A DNA stretch of 50,487 bases from Nitrosomonas sp. (GTDB lineage Bacteria > Pseudomonadota > Gammaproteobacteria > Burkholderiales > Nitrosomonadaceae): positions 1 to 50,487 of the forward strand of contig NZ_JALHQJ010000012.1 in NCBI RefSeq assembly GCF_022842015.1, given 5' to 3'. Positions 36,785-46,519 of this stretch are shown piece by piece. Numbering within the stretch: the first letter of the stretch is position 1; every line of letters begins with the position of its first letter. The notes under the pieces are model-generated. The model worked only from the letters and a program-made list of their open reading frames with translations. It was not told the origin of the DNA and made no database searches. The position numbers were made by a program, and so were the translations under genes.

Positions 36785-38566
36785 ATGGAATGGCAAGGCT
36801 GGTTTACATTGGGTTTATGTGTTGCGGTGCTAATGACACTTATTTTTACTCGAGTTGGTCCTCATCTGGTCATGATTGGAGCGCTAACGATATTGAGTGC
36901 AACTGGGATCTTGAGTAGCTCCGATGCATTGAGCGGTTTTAGTAATTCAGGTTTGATTACGGTTGCGGGTATGTTTGTGGTGGCGGCTGGTATGCATGCT
37001 TCCGGTGCGATTGATCTGCTAGTTAACACATTATTAGGCAGACCTGCGACTCCGCGCGCAGCACTAAATCGCATGTTTTGGCCAGTTGCATTTTTGAGCA
37101 GTTTTCTTAACAATACGCCAGTGGTGGCCACGATGATTCCAGCAATTTATAGCTGGTCGCGGAAGATTGGAATTTCACCTTCCAAGCTTATGATCCCGCT
37201 GAGTTATGCGGCAATTCTAGGCGGCACGGTGACGCTGATTGGAACGAGTACCAATTTGATTGTCAATGGTCAATATCAGGCACTGACCGGTGGGCCAGGC
37301 TTTTCTTTATTTTCGATCACTGCGGTTGGAATACCGGTTGCGATAGTGGGTTTTCTATACATGTGGTTATTTTTCCCTAAATTGTTGCCGGACCGCACGC
37401 AAGGCCAGGCTTTTTCCAATTTGCGTGAATTTACACTGGAAGTATCCATTGCGCCGGACGGTCCCTTAGTCGGGAAAACGATCGAGCAAGCTGGGCTAAG
37501 ACATTTGCAGCGGGTTTATTTGATTGAAATTGAGCGTAACGGCATTATATTGACCGTTGTAACCGCGGACGAAGTGCTTCAAGGCGGGGATCGCTTGGTA
37601 TTTGCTGGCGACACCGACGCAATTTCTGATTTGCTGCGCATTAAGGGAATCGTGCCATCTGCCGAGGAAGGACAAGCGCAAACACAAACATTTGCTGAGC
37701 GGCATCCTGAGCGGCGCCTGGTTGAAGCCGTGGTGTCACCGCATTGCACTGCGGTGGGATATGCCATCCGCGATGCGCGCTTTCGCGCCCGTTATGGTGC
37801 TGCGGTTTTGGCCGTGGCACGACATGGCGAGCGTATCAAAGGTAACCTCGGAAGCATTATTCTGCAAGCGGGGGATACGTTGCTGCTGGAAGCAAGGCCA
37901 GCCTTTGTCACTCGGCAGCGCTATAATAAGGATTTTTTGCTGATTAATGATCTGAACACAGAAGCACCACGTCATGAACGAGCTTATGTTGCCTGGATGA
38001 TTTTATTGGGTGTGATTACAGCTGCTAGCTTCGAAGTGATTACCATGCTTAATGCCGCGTTGATTGGCGCCGGATTGATGATTCTTACTGGTTGCTGTAC
38101 TGCTAATCAAGCTGAAAGAAGCCTTGATTTAAAGGTTATCATCACGATTGCAGCATCATTCTCACTGGGCATGGCGTTGGAAAAAACCGGCGTTGCTAAA
38201 TTTCTTGCCGAAAACATTGTTGAGCTAAGTGGAGGTACGCCGTGGTTGCTGCTGATTCTGACGTATATAACCATTTCGTTGTTAACCGAAGTTATTACCA
38301 ATAATGCTGCAGCGCTTTTAATGCTGCCGATTGTGCTGGAGATCACTGAAAAAGCCGATTTGAGCAACATACCCTTTGTATTTGCCATCATGATGGCAGC
38401 TTCTGCCAGTTTTGCGACGCCTCTAGGATACCAAACCAATATGATGGTCTATGGGCCTGGCGAATATCGTTTTACTGATTTTCTCAAAGCTGGTGTTCCG
38501 ATGAATATTGTCGCGGGCATTGTCACCATCACGGTTTTATTGATTGGGTGGCCGTTGACTAAGTGA
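36785..38566 (+). CDS. SLC13-type permease with two RCK_C domains (third paralogue)
   Basis: A 593-residue membrane transporter related to the pair at 7407 and 9330. The N-terminal half has SSFLNNTPVVATMIP (about 105-119) and LIGTSTNLIVNG (151-162). Two RCK_C domains follow, about 214-290 (VLQGGDRLVFAG) and 308-385 (ILQAGDTLLLEA). The C-terminal half has TEVITNNAAALLMLPIVLEI and FATPLGYQTNMMVYGPG. The start at 36785 places the first helix directly at the N-terminus; the upstream ATG at 36719 adds residues unlike the family. The STN version of the motif matches the sulfate/cysteine-type permease branch better than GTPPN, but the substrate is not certain. Confidence 0.84.
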   Translation: MEWQGWFTLGLCVAVLMTLIFTRVGPHLVMIGALTILSATGILSSSDALSGFSNSGLITVAGMFVVAAGMHASGAIDLLVNTLLGRPATPRAALNRMFWPVAFLSSFLNNTPVVATMIPAIYSWSRKIGISPSKLMIPLSYAAILGGTVTLIGTSTNLIVNGQYQALTGGPGFSLFSITAVGIPVAIVGFLYMWLFFPKLLPDRTQGQAFSNLREFTLEVSIAPDGPLVGKTIEQAGLRHLQRVYLIEIERNGIILTVVTADEVLQGGDRLVFAGDTDAISDLLRIKGIVPSAEEGQAQTQTFAERHPERRLVEAVVSPHCTAVGYAIRDARFRARYGAAVLAVARHGERIKGNLGSIILQAGDTLLLEARPAFVTRQRYNKDFLLINDLNTEAPRHERAYVAWMILLGVITAASFEVITMLNAALIGAGLMILTGCCTANQAERSLDLKVIITIAASFSLGMALEKTGVAKFLAENIVELSGGTPWLLLILTYITISLLTEVITNNAAALLMLPIVLEITEKADLSNIPFVFAIMMAASASFATPLGYQTNMMVYGPGEYRFTDFLKAGVPMNIVAGIVTITVLLIGWPLTK

Positions 38567-38666
38567 TTTGGATGAAAAAGCAATTAAAGTACGAAAAAAA
38601 CGTATATCCCGTTTATTCCAAGCGATGCTGATGATTGATTACCTAAGCTATAGGAGATAACTGTAT

Positions 38667-38933
38667 ATGTCATTAAAAAAGTCAATTAAGGAATTTGGTG
38701 CTTATTTAGGCGATAAAGAATCGCTGCTGGATAAGAATTACCCGAAAATTGCAGATATGATCATATTACACTGGGGATATAAAGAGATTTATCAATATAT
38801 CAATAAATTGCTCATCGTTGAAAAGGATAGAGACCGACAGGGATTCCCCGTAGAAGTATTGCAGGAAATCTATAAATTACAAGAGATACATGAGAAGCTG
38901 TTTCCTGATTTAAAAACATTATCAAATGGCTAA
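38667..38933 (+). CDS. Small hypothetical protein (88 residues)
   Basis: A short, charged cytoplasmic protein, MSLKKSIKEFGAYLGDKESLLDKN and then a helical middle (KEIYQYINKLLIVEKDRDRQGFP) and a helical C-terminus. A ribosome binding site TAGGAGATAA lies about 8 bases before the ATG, which favours a real gene. It follows the third SLC13 permease by 100 bp on the same strand. No cysteine, membrane segment or known family was recognised. Confidence 0.6.
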   Translation: MSLKKSIKEFGAYLGDKESLLDKNYPKIADMIILHWGYKEIYQYINKLLIVEKDRDRQGFPVEVLQEIYKLQEIHEKLFPDLKTLSNG

Positions 38934-39184
38934 TTGCAATATTGCTCTTGAACATGTAAATGAAAACGCGATTTTTAGCTACTTCTCTACCAATTTCAAT
39001 CACGGTGGCGGATCTTATCCTTTCAGTGACGGCTGTTTTTTTCTGAATAAAATGAGTTTTGTATTCTGACTGATTGAGCCGTTGAATATTGCGGCAAGAC
39101 GTACTACCGAAACAACCCTACAAACATTAATTGACGAAGAAGAGACATAACACGATAGAATCACTACTTTGAGCAACCGAATCT

Positions 39185-39210
39185 GATTTGACAGTTATCT
39201 TTGTCAAATC
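39185..39210 (+). repeat. Hairpin immediately upstream of a GTG start
   Basis: Perfect 9-bp arms GATTTGACA and TGTCAAATC with an 8-base loop, ending 3 bases before the GTG at 39214. If transcribed it would hold the normal ribosome-binding region, so it may affect translation, or it may be a terminator of the previous gene. Confidence 0.55.
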
Positions 39211-39213
39211 GGG

Positions 39214-40347
39214 GTGCAACTACTACAAGTAAGTGAATATACCTTTCAACTAATGTTGGTTACATTTCTGATTATAACTGTAACATTTGCCATTCTGACA
39301 ATGTTGCCGCTCAGCCGCCATGAAGCATGGTGGATACGCGGACTTGATTTTCCACGACTGCAGCTTTTTCTGGCATTGCTGTTTACACTTGCATTGGAAT
39401 TGTCGCTACTCGATTTATCATCGAAGCAAACATGGGGGCTCGTGGCGGTTGCATTGGCTTGCTTAGTCTATCAAGCATGGTGGATTGTGCCTTATACGCG
39501 GATATTCCCACGAGAAGTAAAGGCCGCAAACAACTCTGATAGCAGAGGGCGAATCAGAATTATTACCGCCAATGTCTTGATGACAAATCGGAATGCAAAA
39601 GTATTATTTGCGCTGATTCGGGAATTTCAACCGGATATTCTGGTAACTCTAGAGTCAGACCTGTGGTGGCAATCGCAGCTGGATATTTTGGAAACTGATT
39701 ACCCCTATACGATCAAATGTCCGCTGGATAATCTTTATGGCATGCATGTCTATTCCAGATTTCCAATGATGAATAGCCAGATTGAATATCTGGTGGAACC
39801 AGATAAGCCGTCGATGCACGCGCTTGTACTGTTGCCATCCGGGCACAAAGTTCGGGTTCATTTTCTACACCCGGCACCACCCAGTCCAACTGAAAATAAT
39901 GAATCTTCGGAGCGTGATGCAGAGCTTGTGATTATCGCTAAAAGTGTAGCTGAAACGAACGTGCCGGTTATTGTGACTGGGGATTTGAATGACGTAGCCT
40001 GGTCTGAAACAACGCGGTTATTCAGGAAAATAAGTGGATTGCTTGATCCAAGAGTGGGGCGCGGTATGTTTAATACTTTTCATGCAGATTACTGGTTTCT
40101 GCGTTGGCCGCTAGATCATCTGTTTCACAGCAAACACTTTATGCTCCAAAGTATAAAAAGACTCAGAAGCTTTGGTTCGGATCATTATGCACTTTTTACT
40201 GAACTCGTACTTACAGCTGACACGAATAATGAACATAACGGGCTGGATGCAGATGCTGATGATTTGGCCTGGGCTAAACGCAAAACAGAGGACCAGAATG
40301 TTGATAAGAGTGCTGTTCCCCAACCTGAAAAGCATTCAGTGGCCTAA
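39214..40347 (+). CDS. Membrane-anchored endonuclease/exonuclease/phosphatase-family protein
   Basis: A 377-residue protein. Three N-terminal hydrophobic segments (about 12-32, 45-65 and 70-92) anchor a C-terminal EEP (DNase I-like) domain. That domain shows RIITANVLMTNRNA, then the metal-binding Glu in ILVTLESD, the Asp/Asn pair in IVTGDLNDVAWS and the terminal GSDHYALFTE with its catalytic-type Asp-His. The family includes nucleases and phosphodiesterases acting on lipids or sugars; the topology would put the domain outside the membrane. The GTG start at 39214 is uncertain; an ATG at 39253 is also possible, and neither has a strong ribosome binding site. Confidence 0.82.
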   Translation: MQLLQVSEYTFQLMLVTFLIITVTFAILTMLPLSRHEAWWIRGLDFPRLQLFLALLFTLALELSLLDLSSKQTWGLVAVALACLVYQAWWIVPYTRIFPREVKAANNSDSRGRIRIITANVLMTNRNAKVLFALIREFQPDILVTLESDLWWQSQLDILETDYPYTIKCPLDNLYGMHVYSRFPMMNSQIEYLVEPDKPSMHALVLLPSGHKVRVHFLHPAPPSPTENNESSERDAELVIIAKSVAETNVPVIVTGDLNDVAWSETTRLFRKISGLLDPRVGRGMFNTFHADYWFLRWPLDHLFHSKHFMLQSIKRLRSFGSDHYALFTELVLTADTNNEHNGLDADADDLAWAKRKTEDQNVDKSAVPQPEKHSVA

Positions 40348-40962
40348 TCATTAAATGTTGCCAACGTTTATACAAATGATAAGCGCTTAGAGCCTTTGCT
40401 TATGCAAGTTCACTCAACTCAGGCAGGGTGTCGTAATCCTCAGTTCGGCGTACCTGTCACGAATTGAATCATGATTGCAGTTTGTAATTGTCTTTCTTAT
40501 TTATTGTGCTGTCGACGGGCTGCGAAGCCGGAACTGAAATCCAAGAAATGAAGGTTTCATCAGCGCAGTTTTTGCTGAATATGGCCACTCGTAATTATGT
40601 CTAACAGCGTATCCTTGACCAATATGGTATCAGCATTGTCGGATGAAATGTAATCTGATGTTTCTTTGATTCCGATCAAGGAACGCTGGCTGGAGATTGA
40701 GAATAATTTGCAACTGTAAGACAGGAAAGATTCACGGTCATGTTTTGCATTGTTCTTCTGGAAAGGCGAGTTCTGGATAAAACTACAGAATGTCAGAGGG
40801 TTATGGACTAGTGTCCCGGAATACCTAAATTAGGTATATACTAAAAGAGCGTTGGTGGTTTTAATAGATATTTGAGAGTTGTTTTGAAACCAATCCAGTC
40901 GCTGAGATTTTTCAGAAATATTCGTGCTATTAACGTATTGTTATAAAAAAGGAGAAATGATT
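40348..40962. other. Intergenic region upstream of smbP, about 610 bp
   Basis: No convincing gene. It includes a 17-bp perfect palindrome at 40821-40837 next to a TATACT box, and just before it GGACTAGTGTCC (40805-40816), another imperfect palindrome. Short unrelated fragments at about 40560-40720 may be decayed coding sequence, but no protein could be named. Confidence 0.5.
40821..40837 (+). promoter_or_regulatory. Palindromic operator candidate upstream of smbP
   Basis: ATACCTAAATTAGGTAT, perfect 8-bp arms around one base. It abuts the -10-like TATACT at about 40837-40842, which is where a repressor operator would lie. The distance to the smbP start is about 125 bases. The regulator is unknown. 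Confidence 0.55.
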
Positions 40963-41307
40963 ATGAAATCTATATCAACTGCAATCGTAGCAGGAACATT
41001 CGCATTTTTCATTGGTGCCCAAGCTTGGGCGACGGATGCGGGACATACTTCGGAAGCCATGGAGCATGCAGGGGAATCGAAAGCACATGGTGAAATGGGT
41101 CACGCCAAAGAGGCGCTTGCACATGCCAAGGAAAGTCTTGTACATGCTAAAGCGGCAAGAGATGATCACGCAGCAGCCCACAAACATATGGATGAAGCTA
41201 TCAAACATTTGGATGAAGCAATCAAACATGCTGAAATGGGCCATGGCGAAGAATCTGCAAAGCATACTAAAGAAGCAGTGAAACATATGCGCGAATCAGG
41301 TCATTGA
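40963..41307 (+). CDS. smbP: Small metal-binding protein SmbP, His-rich periplasmic
   Basis: A 114-residue precursor with a Sec signal peptide (MKSISTAIVAGTFAFFIGAQ, cleavage after AWA). The mature part of about 91 residues contains 15 His in a seven-residue rhythm of the type HAKEALAHAKESLVHAK and IKHLDEAIKHAEMGH. This helical-bundle design matches SmbP of Nitrosomonas europaea, a periplasmic protein that binds several Cu2+ and other divalent metals and is thought to buffer copper. Copper matters to ammonia oxidisers because their key enzymes contain it. The start at 40963 has GGAG eight bases upstream; an ATG six bases earlier is too close to that site. A terminator follows. Confidence 0.9.
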   Translation: MKSISTAIVAGTFAFFIGAQAWATDAGHTSEAMEHAGESKAHGEMGHAKEALAHAKESLVHAKAARDDHAAAHKHMDEAIKHLDEAIKHAEMGHGEESAKHTKEAVKHMRESGH

Positions 41308-41330
41308 TGAGCTAATACAGTGAAGTCATT

Positions 41331-41360
41331 TCCCCTCAAGCTCTTGAGGGGAAAAATTTT
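41331..41360. terminator. Bidirectional terminator between smbP and hemH
   Basis: Stem CCCCTCAAG with CTTGAGGGG and a two-base CT loop, followed by AAAAATTTT on the plus strand. It lies between the convergent smbP and hemH stop codons and can serve both. Confidence 0.8.
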
Positions 41361-41365
41361 ATTGA

Positions 41366-42451
41366 TTAGTTTTTCGCTCCCATTTCCAAAGCTAGTTTTC
41401 TTGATAACTGAGTCGTTTCTTCGGAAACTTCATGATCCAACCATCCTTGCAGGTGAGTGCATGTAATATCTGCTAATGCTTGAATCCAGTCGTTTCGCTC
41501 ATTCAGGCAAGGGATATAATGAAATTCCTTGCCACCTGCTTGAATAAACGTGTTTTTTGCTTCAATCGCAATTTCTTCCAGCGTTTCTAGACAGTCAGAC
41601 ACAAATCCAGGGCATATTACATCAACCCGTTGTGTTTGTGCCTTTCCCAATTGTTCCAGGGTGACTGCGGTGTAAGGGGTTAGCCATTTAGCTTTGCCAA
41701 AGCGCGATTGGAAGCAAACGATATATTGGCTTGCGTCCAAAGCCAATGCTTCAGCTAATAATCGTCCGGTTTTTTGGCACGCGCAATGATAGGGATCCCC
41801 CTTGTCCAGGCTTGAGCGTGGCGTGCCGTGAAAACTGATAATTAATTTATCAGGTCGTCCATGTGCGCTCCAGTAATCGCGCACATTGTGTGTCAGTGCT
41901 GCAATATAAGCCGGTTCATCGTGGTATTGCTTGACGGTGCGTATAGCTGGCTGATTCCGCATTCGGCTTAATATCGTGAAGACATTATCCATCGCCGCTG
42001 CAGTGCTGCTGGCGGCATACTGGGGAAAGAGTGGAATAACAAGAATGCGTTCGCAACCCTGCTCTTGCATGTTGTGCAGAATAGCAGCTACCGAGGGTTT
42101 GCCTATGTTCATCGCGTATTCGACCATAGGCGGGTTTTTTAACCGAATCTGTAATGATTCTCGTAGCAGTTTTGTTTGCCGTTCGGTGTGAATTTTAAGT
42201 GGCGAGCCTTCGGGCATCCAGATTTTTGCGTATTTCTCTGCTGATGCTTTAGGTCTGAAAGGCAGTATGAAACCATGCAGAATTGGCCACCAAATCACCC
42301 GAGGCACTTCAATGACGCGAGGGTTGCTGAGAAATTCTTTGAGATAAGGACGTAGCGCCTGAGCTGTTGGCGCGTCAGGTGTTCCTAAATTAATTAACAG
42401 TACACCAGTTCGATTACGTGAACCATGTTGATAGAGAGATTTTGAAGTCAT
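41366..42451 (-). CDS. hemH: Ferrochelatase
   Basis: A 361-residue enzyme inserting Fe2+ into protoporphyrin IX, the last step of heme synthesis, peripheral to the inner membrane. The N-terminal [22 protein letters not shown] and [12 protein letters not shown] are typical. The metal-binding His is in [19 protein letters not shown] and the acidic partner in [30 protein letters not shown] [17 protein letters not shown] is the porphyrin-cleft loop. Length is normal. It follows hrcA by about 130 bp on the same strand. Ammonia oxidisers need much heme for hydroxylamine oxidoreductase and cytochromes. Confidence 0.95.
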   Translation of the reverse strand: MTSKSLYQHGSRNRTGVLLINLGTPDAPTAQALRPYLKEFLSNPRVIEVPRVIWWPILHGFILPFRPKASAEKYAKIWMPEGSPLKIHTERQTKLLRESLQIRLKNPPMVEYAMNIGKPSVAAILHNMQEQGCERILVIPLFPQYAASSTAAAMDNVFTILSRMRNQPAIRTVKQYHDEPAYIAALTHNVRDYWSAHGRPDKLIISFHGTPRSSLDKGDPYHCACQKTGRLLAEALALDASQYIVCFQSRFGKAKWLTPYTAVTLEQLGKAQTQRVDVICPGFVSDCLETLEEIAIEAKNTFIQAGGKEFHYIPCLNERNDWIQALADITCTHLQGWLDHEVSEETTQLSRKLALEMGAKN

Positions 42452-42582
42452 GAATTCTAAAGTTTACCTTCATTTGAGAAAATAAATTAACGGTTTAACC
42501 AGATTTGCTAACAGGCAAGAAGTACGCAATTGCATAATGTGTGTTTGCTATTGATGACAGTAAAAAGCTCGCTTAGTATGGT

Positions 42583-43602
42583 TCAATGCTGCGACAGACT
42601 ATTGGAAAGCAATTTTGCAGTAATCTCGACAATTGGGATAATGCGTTCATAAGCCATACGCCTGGGGCCGATCACGCCGACTGTGCCGACAATTTCGCCC
42701 TCCATTTCATAGGGCGCAGTCACCACGCTGAATTCTTGCAGCGATTCGACGTCGGATTCTCCACCAATAAAGATTTTGACACCATGTGCTTGTCGGCTTA
42801 ACTCGAGTAATTGCAATAACTTGGTTTTACGCTCAAATAACTCAAATAAATTTTTCAAGCTATTCAGATTATCTGAAATATCATTGATTTGTAACAGATT
42901 GTGCTCGCCGGTCAGCACTACGACCTCGCTGCTTTCATTGATTGCATCGCCACCTACTTCAATCGCTGCACTCATGAGACTAATCATTTCACTGCGCAAT
43001 TGCTTTAATTCATCGTCAAGGCGGCTGCGAATCTGGTCCAATGTACAGCCTGCATAGTGCTGATTGATGAAATTTCCGGCTTCGATCAGATCGGATTGAC
43101 TGTAAGGAGTATTGGTAAAGAGAATCCGGTTTTGCACATCACCTTCGGGTGTCACGATAATCAGCAAAATACGCTTCTCGGATAATGCCATAAACTCCAC
43201 ATAACGAAATACTGCGCCTTTTCGTTTGGGTGTGATCACGACACCGGCAAAACGAGTTAATTCTGACAACAGCTGTGAAGCCGCACTGATCAAGCGTGAT
43301 GGGTTGTCAGGATGTAGTTGATTTTCCAGGTGGTTCAATTCCATTTTATCGAGTTTTTTTACTACCAACAGCGTGTCGACAAAAAGACGATATCCCTTGG
43401 GAGTTGGAATTCTTCCTGCTGAAGTATGCGGACTGGCAACCAACCCCATTTCTTCTAGATCCGCCATCACATTGCGGATAGTCGCTGGGCTGAGATCAAG
43501 TCCGGAAAACTTTGACAGTGAACGCGAGCCGACTGGTTGGCCTTCGTGGATATATCGTTCTACCAGCGTTTTCAATAATATCTGTGCACGTTCATTTAAC
43601 AT
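42583..43602 (-). CDS. hrcA: Heat-inducible transcription repressor HrcA
   Basis: A 339-residue repressor of chaperone genes that binds CIRCE elements, with GroEL as usual cofactor. The N-terminal winged helix has RAQILLKTLVERYIHEGQPVGSRSL and LSPATIRNVMADLEEMGLVASPHTSAGRIPT, the most conserved HrcA segment. The middle GAF-like domain and the C-terminal EMEGEIVGTVGVIGPRRMAYERII are also typical. No CIRCE sequence was seen upstream of hrcA or elsewhere here. It is divergent from nadK-recN, an arrangement common in proteobacteria. Confidence 0.95.
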   Translation of the reverse strand: MLNERAQILLKTLVERYIHEGQPVGSRSLSKFSGLDLSPATIRNVMADLEEMGLVASPHTSAGRIPTPKGYRLFVDTLLVVKKLDKMELNHLENQLHPDNPSRLISAASQLLSELTRFAGVVITPKRKGAVFRYVEFMALSEKRILLIIVTPEGDVQNRILFTNTPYSQSDLIEAGNFINQHYAGCTLDQIRSRLDDELKQLRSEMISLMSAAIEVGGDAINESSEVVVLTGEHNLLQINDISDNLNSLKNLFELFERKTKLLQLLELSRQAHGVKIFIGGESDVESLQEFSVVTAPYEMEGEIVGTVGVIGPRRMAYERIIPIVEITAKLLSNSLSQH

Positions 43603-43895
43603 GGTGCAATTCTACACGAATCAGCAGGATTCATAGTTTGGTTGTAAGAGTAATTTGTCGAATCTCATCTATGCTAAACTCCTTCGATAATGTTGTTGCC
43701 CTAATGGTTTGACGTTTGTATGGGTAGTATAGGTATTTTTTGAACGATTGATATTGCGGATTAGCTATGTCCAATTTGGCTATTTTCAACTTTGCTAAAT
43801 TATTTTTGAGGCTAACCTGTTTGATTTTAGAGATAACTTTAGTATTTAATTTAATTCTGCCGCGATACTATAAAAATAGGCTATTTTCCTAAGTT

Positions 43896-44768
43896 ATGAA
43901 CGCTTCATTTTCAATCATTGCACTGATCGGTAAGCATAAAAATCCTGAAATTGGGATACCACTGCTGAAATTGGCCGAATATTTAACCGCGAAGAATTAT
44001 ACCGTTCTGCTTGATCACCTTACGGCATCACAGATTGGTAGTGATAAATATCCAGCATTGACTTTGGAGGATATTGGCGCGCAGGCCGACTTGGCGGTAG
44101 TTATTGGGGGTGATGGCACCATGCTGAATATTGCGCGGATGCTGGTTTCTTATGATGTGCCCTTGATTGGCATTAATCAGGGAAGACTGGGCTTTCTGAC
44201 TGATTTATCGGTAGACACAATGTTTAAATCCCTTGATGAAATACTGACTGAGAAGTACATTACCGAGCGACGCATGCTGTTATATGCTGAAATTATTCGT
44301 AATGGTGTCAGTGTCTTCGGCAGTTTGGCATTTAATGATGTGGTGCTCTATCGCGGCATGAGTAGTGGCATGATTGAATTTGAAGTAAGAGTCAACAGCG
44401 AGTATGTGAATACACTGCGCTCTGATGGATTGATTGTAACTACACCGACCGGATCCACTGCTTATGCTCTGTCTTCCGGTGGACCGATTTTGCATCCTGG
44501 CCTGGATCTGATAGCGCTGGTGCCAGTCTGCCCGCATACCCTTAGCAATCGTCCGATCGTGATCGGACCGGAATCTGTTGTTGAAATTCAGATACAAAGT
44601 TGCGCGAACGTGCGCATCAATTGTGATAGCCATTCCTGCTTTGATTTGGAACTTACGGATAACATCATCGTGCGGCGCTTTCCCAAGACAGTACGATTGT
44701 TGCATTCGGATAATCACAGCTATTATCGTATGCTCAGGGAAAAGCTGGGTTGGAGTGAGTTTCCCTGA
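43896..44768 (+). CDS. nadK: NAD kinase
   Basis: A 290-residue cytosolic enzyme phosphorylating NAD+ to NADP+. The key motifs are VVIGGDGTMLNIARML (about 69-84), the catalytic GGDGT, then INQGRLGFLTDLS and DGLIVTTPTGSTAYALSSGGPILHP (the second nucleotide-binding loop). The N-terminal IALIGKHKNPEI is the NAD-kinase start. It is followed by recN after 22 bp. The upstream 290-bp region divergent from hrcA is very AT-rich and must contain both promoters. Confidence 0.95.
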   Translation: MNASFSIIALIGKHKNPEIGIPLLKLAEYLTAKNYTVLLDHLTASQIGSDKYPALTLEDIGAQADLAVVIGGDGTMLNIARMLVSYDVPLIGINQGRLGFLTDLSVDTMFKSLDEILTEKYITERRMLLYAEIIRNGVSVFGSLAFNDVVLYRGMSSGMIEFEVRVNSEYVNTLRSDGLIVTTPTGSTAYALSSGGPILHPGLDLIALVPVCPHTLSNRPIVIGPESVVEIQIQSCANVRINCDSHSCFDLELTDNIIVRRFPKTVRLLHSDNHSYYRMLREKLGWSEFP

Positions 44769-44790
44769 TGTATGTACTGAATGCGAGTCC

Positions 44791-46470
44791 ATGCTAAGGC
44801 ATCTGAGCATTAAAGATTTTGTTATCGTTGACGGGATTGAGCTTGATTTCATGTCCGGTTTTACGGTGTTGACTGGAGAAACGGGTGCAGGTAAATCAAT
44901 TTTGATTGATGCACTGGCTCTGACTTTGGGGGAGCGCGGTGACGCCAGCCAGATAAGGTTGGGTTGCGAGCGTGCTGAAATCAACGTGCTATTTGAGATC
45001 AATCATTTGCCGGAGTTATTGCACTGGTTGAACGACAATGATTTGCAGGGTGATTCCGATAGTTGCCTGATGCGCCGCATTATTGAAGCCAATGGTCGGT
45101 CGCGTAGTTATATCAACGGGCATGCGGTTACACTCCAGCAATTACGTGTCGCAGGAGAGTATCTGGTAGCCATACACAGTCAGCATGCGCATCAATCCTT
45201 ACTACAGAAAGACGTGCAACGCGAATTGCTTGATGCCTTTGCAGGTTGTGGCGATTTGACACGAGCGGTTAAGATGGCTTATCAACACTGGCAAAATTGT
45301 TATCAGCAAAGAGCTGCCATGCAGCAATGTGCAGCGGAATCACACGGCAAGCGTGAGCAGCTCGAGTGGCAGTTGCAAGAATTAGTGACGTTAAATTTTA
45401 CATCGGAGGAATGGCAGACCCTACAAACCGATCATAGCCGGTTATCACATGTGGCAGCTCTGCTTGCTGCTGCGGAGACGAGTATTGATACCTTATCTGA
45501 AAGTGAGTTTGCCGTACTGACACAAATTAACGCTGCAAAAGGTCAATTACAGGATCTATTGGAGTTTGATCATCAACTCAAACCCATTACCGATTTGCTC
45601 GATTCTGCGCAAATCCAATTGCAGGAAGGAATATACGAGTTGAAACATTATCGCCAGAATCTGTATCTGGATCCCCAGTTGTTACAGCAGATCGAACAGC
45701 GAATGTTAGAGATTCATACGACAGCGAGAAAATTTCGTGTCACGCCTGAAGAATTACCGCAATTGCTTGAGACAATCACTCTGGAACTGGAATCCCTGGG
45801 TTCGGATTCGGATATTAGTCATTTGCAAACACTCGAAGCCGCGGCGTTGACTGATTATCTCAAACAAGCCAAGGTATTGAGTCAGGAGCGGAAAAAAGCC
45901 AGCGAAGATTTGTCAGTGCAGGTGACTGCAGCAATGCAAAAGATTGCGATGGTTGGCGGCAAGTTTTCAGTGTCATTGATTGCTTTGGAAGCAGGCAATA
46001 CGCATGGTTTGGAACAGATTGAATTTCAGGTGGCCGCACATCAAGGCCTGCCGTTGCGGCCTTTAGCCAAAGTAGTATCGGGCGGCGAACTGTCACGCAT
46101 CAGTCTGGCAATTCAAGTGATCACCAGTAAAGTGGGCGTTGTGCCCACACTTATTTTTGATGAAGTTGATGTCGGAATAGGCGGACAGGTCGCAGAGATA
46201 GTCGGTCACTTACTGAAGAAGCTTGGAAAAGATCGACAAGTTCTGTGCATTACTCATTTGCCGCAGGTAGCTGCGACCGGTGATCAACACTTGCATGTAA
46301 TGAAGTGTATCAATCAACAAACGAAAAATGCGCAGGTGGTCAGTCAAATTGCGTTTCTGGGTCCGCAGGAACGCATTGAAGAAATTGCCCGTATGCTGGG
46401 TGGTGTTAACATCACGCAAACCACACGGCAGCATGCAGCAGAAATGTTGCAAAGTGGTAGTAGTAATTAA
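44791..46470 (+). CDS. recN: DNA repair protein RecN
   Basis: A 559-residue SMC-like ATPase acting in double-strand-break repair. The Walker A GETGAGKSILIDAL lies at about 30-43; two long coiled-coil-rich helices follow, with the C-terminal ABC signature VVSGGELSRISLAIQV and Walker B TLIFDEVDVGIGG. The start at 44791 directly precedes the conserved LRHLSIKDFVIVDGIELDF; a longer frame opening inside nadK was rejected because it adds 71 residues overlapping that gene. The nadK-recN pair is a common arrangement. Confidence 0.95.
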   Translation: MLRHLSIKDFVIVDGIELDFMSGFTVLTGETGAGKSILIDALALTLGERGDASQIRLGCERAEINVLFEINHLPELLHWLNDNDLQGDSDSCLMRRIIEANGRSRSYINGHAVTLQQLRVAGEYLVAIHSQHAHQSLLQKDVQRELLDAFAGCGDLTRAVKMAYQHWQNCYQQRAAMQQCAAESHGKREQLEWQLQELVTLNFTSEEWQTLQTDHSRLSHVAALLAAAETSIDTLSESEFAVLTQINAAKGQLQDLLEFDHQLKPITDLLDSAQIQLQEGIYELKHYRQNLYLDPQLLQQIEQRMLEIHTTARKFRVTPEELPQLLETITLELESLGSDSDISHLQTLEAAALTDYLKQAKVLSQERKKASEDLSVQVTAAMQKIAMVGGKFSVSLIALEAGNTHGLEQIEFQVAAHQGLPLRPLAKVVSGGELSRISLAIQVITSKVGVVPTLIFDEVDVGIGGQVAEIVGHLLKKLGKDRQVLCITHLPQVAATGDQHLHVMKCINQQTKNAQVVSQIAFLGPQERIEEIARMLGGVNITQTTRQHAAEMLQSGSSN

Positions 46471-46519
46471 CTATTACCTGCTCAAGAAGACGATCAAGTA
46501 AAGTGTTGAAAGAAGTAAT

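Noticed and set aside
43603..43895. CIRCE operator near hrcA
   Set aside because: No TTAGCACTC-N9-GAGTGCTAA-like sequence could be read there.
44578..44790. Upstream extension of recN into nadK
   Set aside because: Adds 71 residues overlapping nadK, while conserved RecN sequence starts at 44791.
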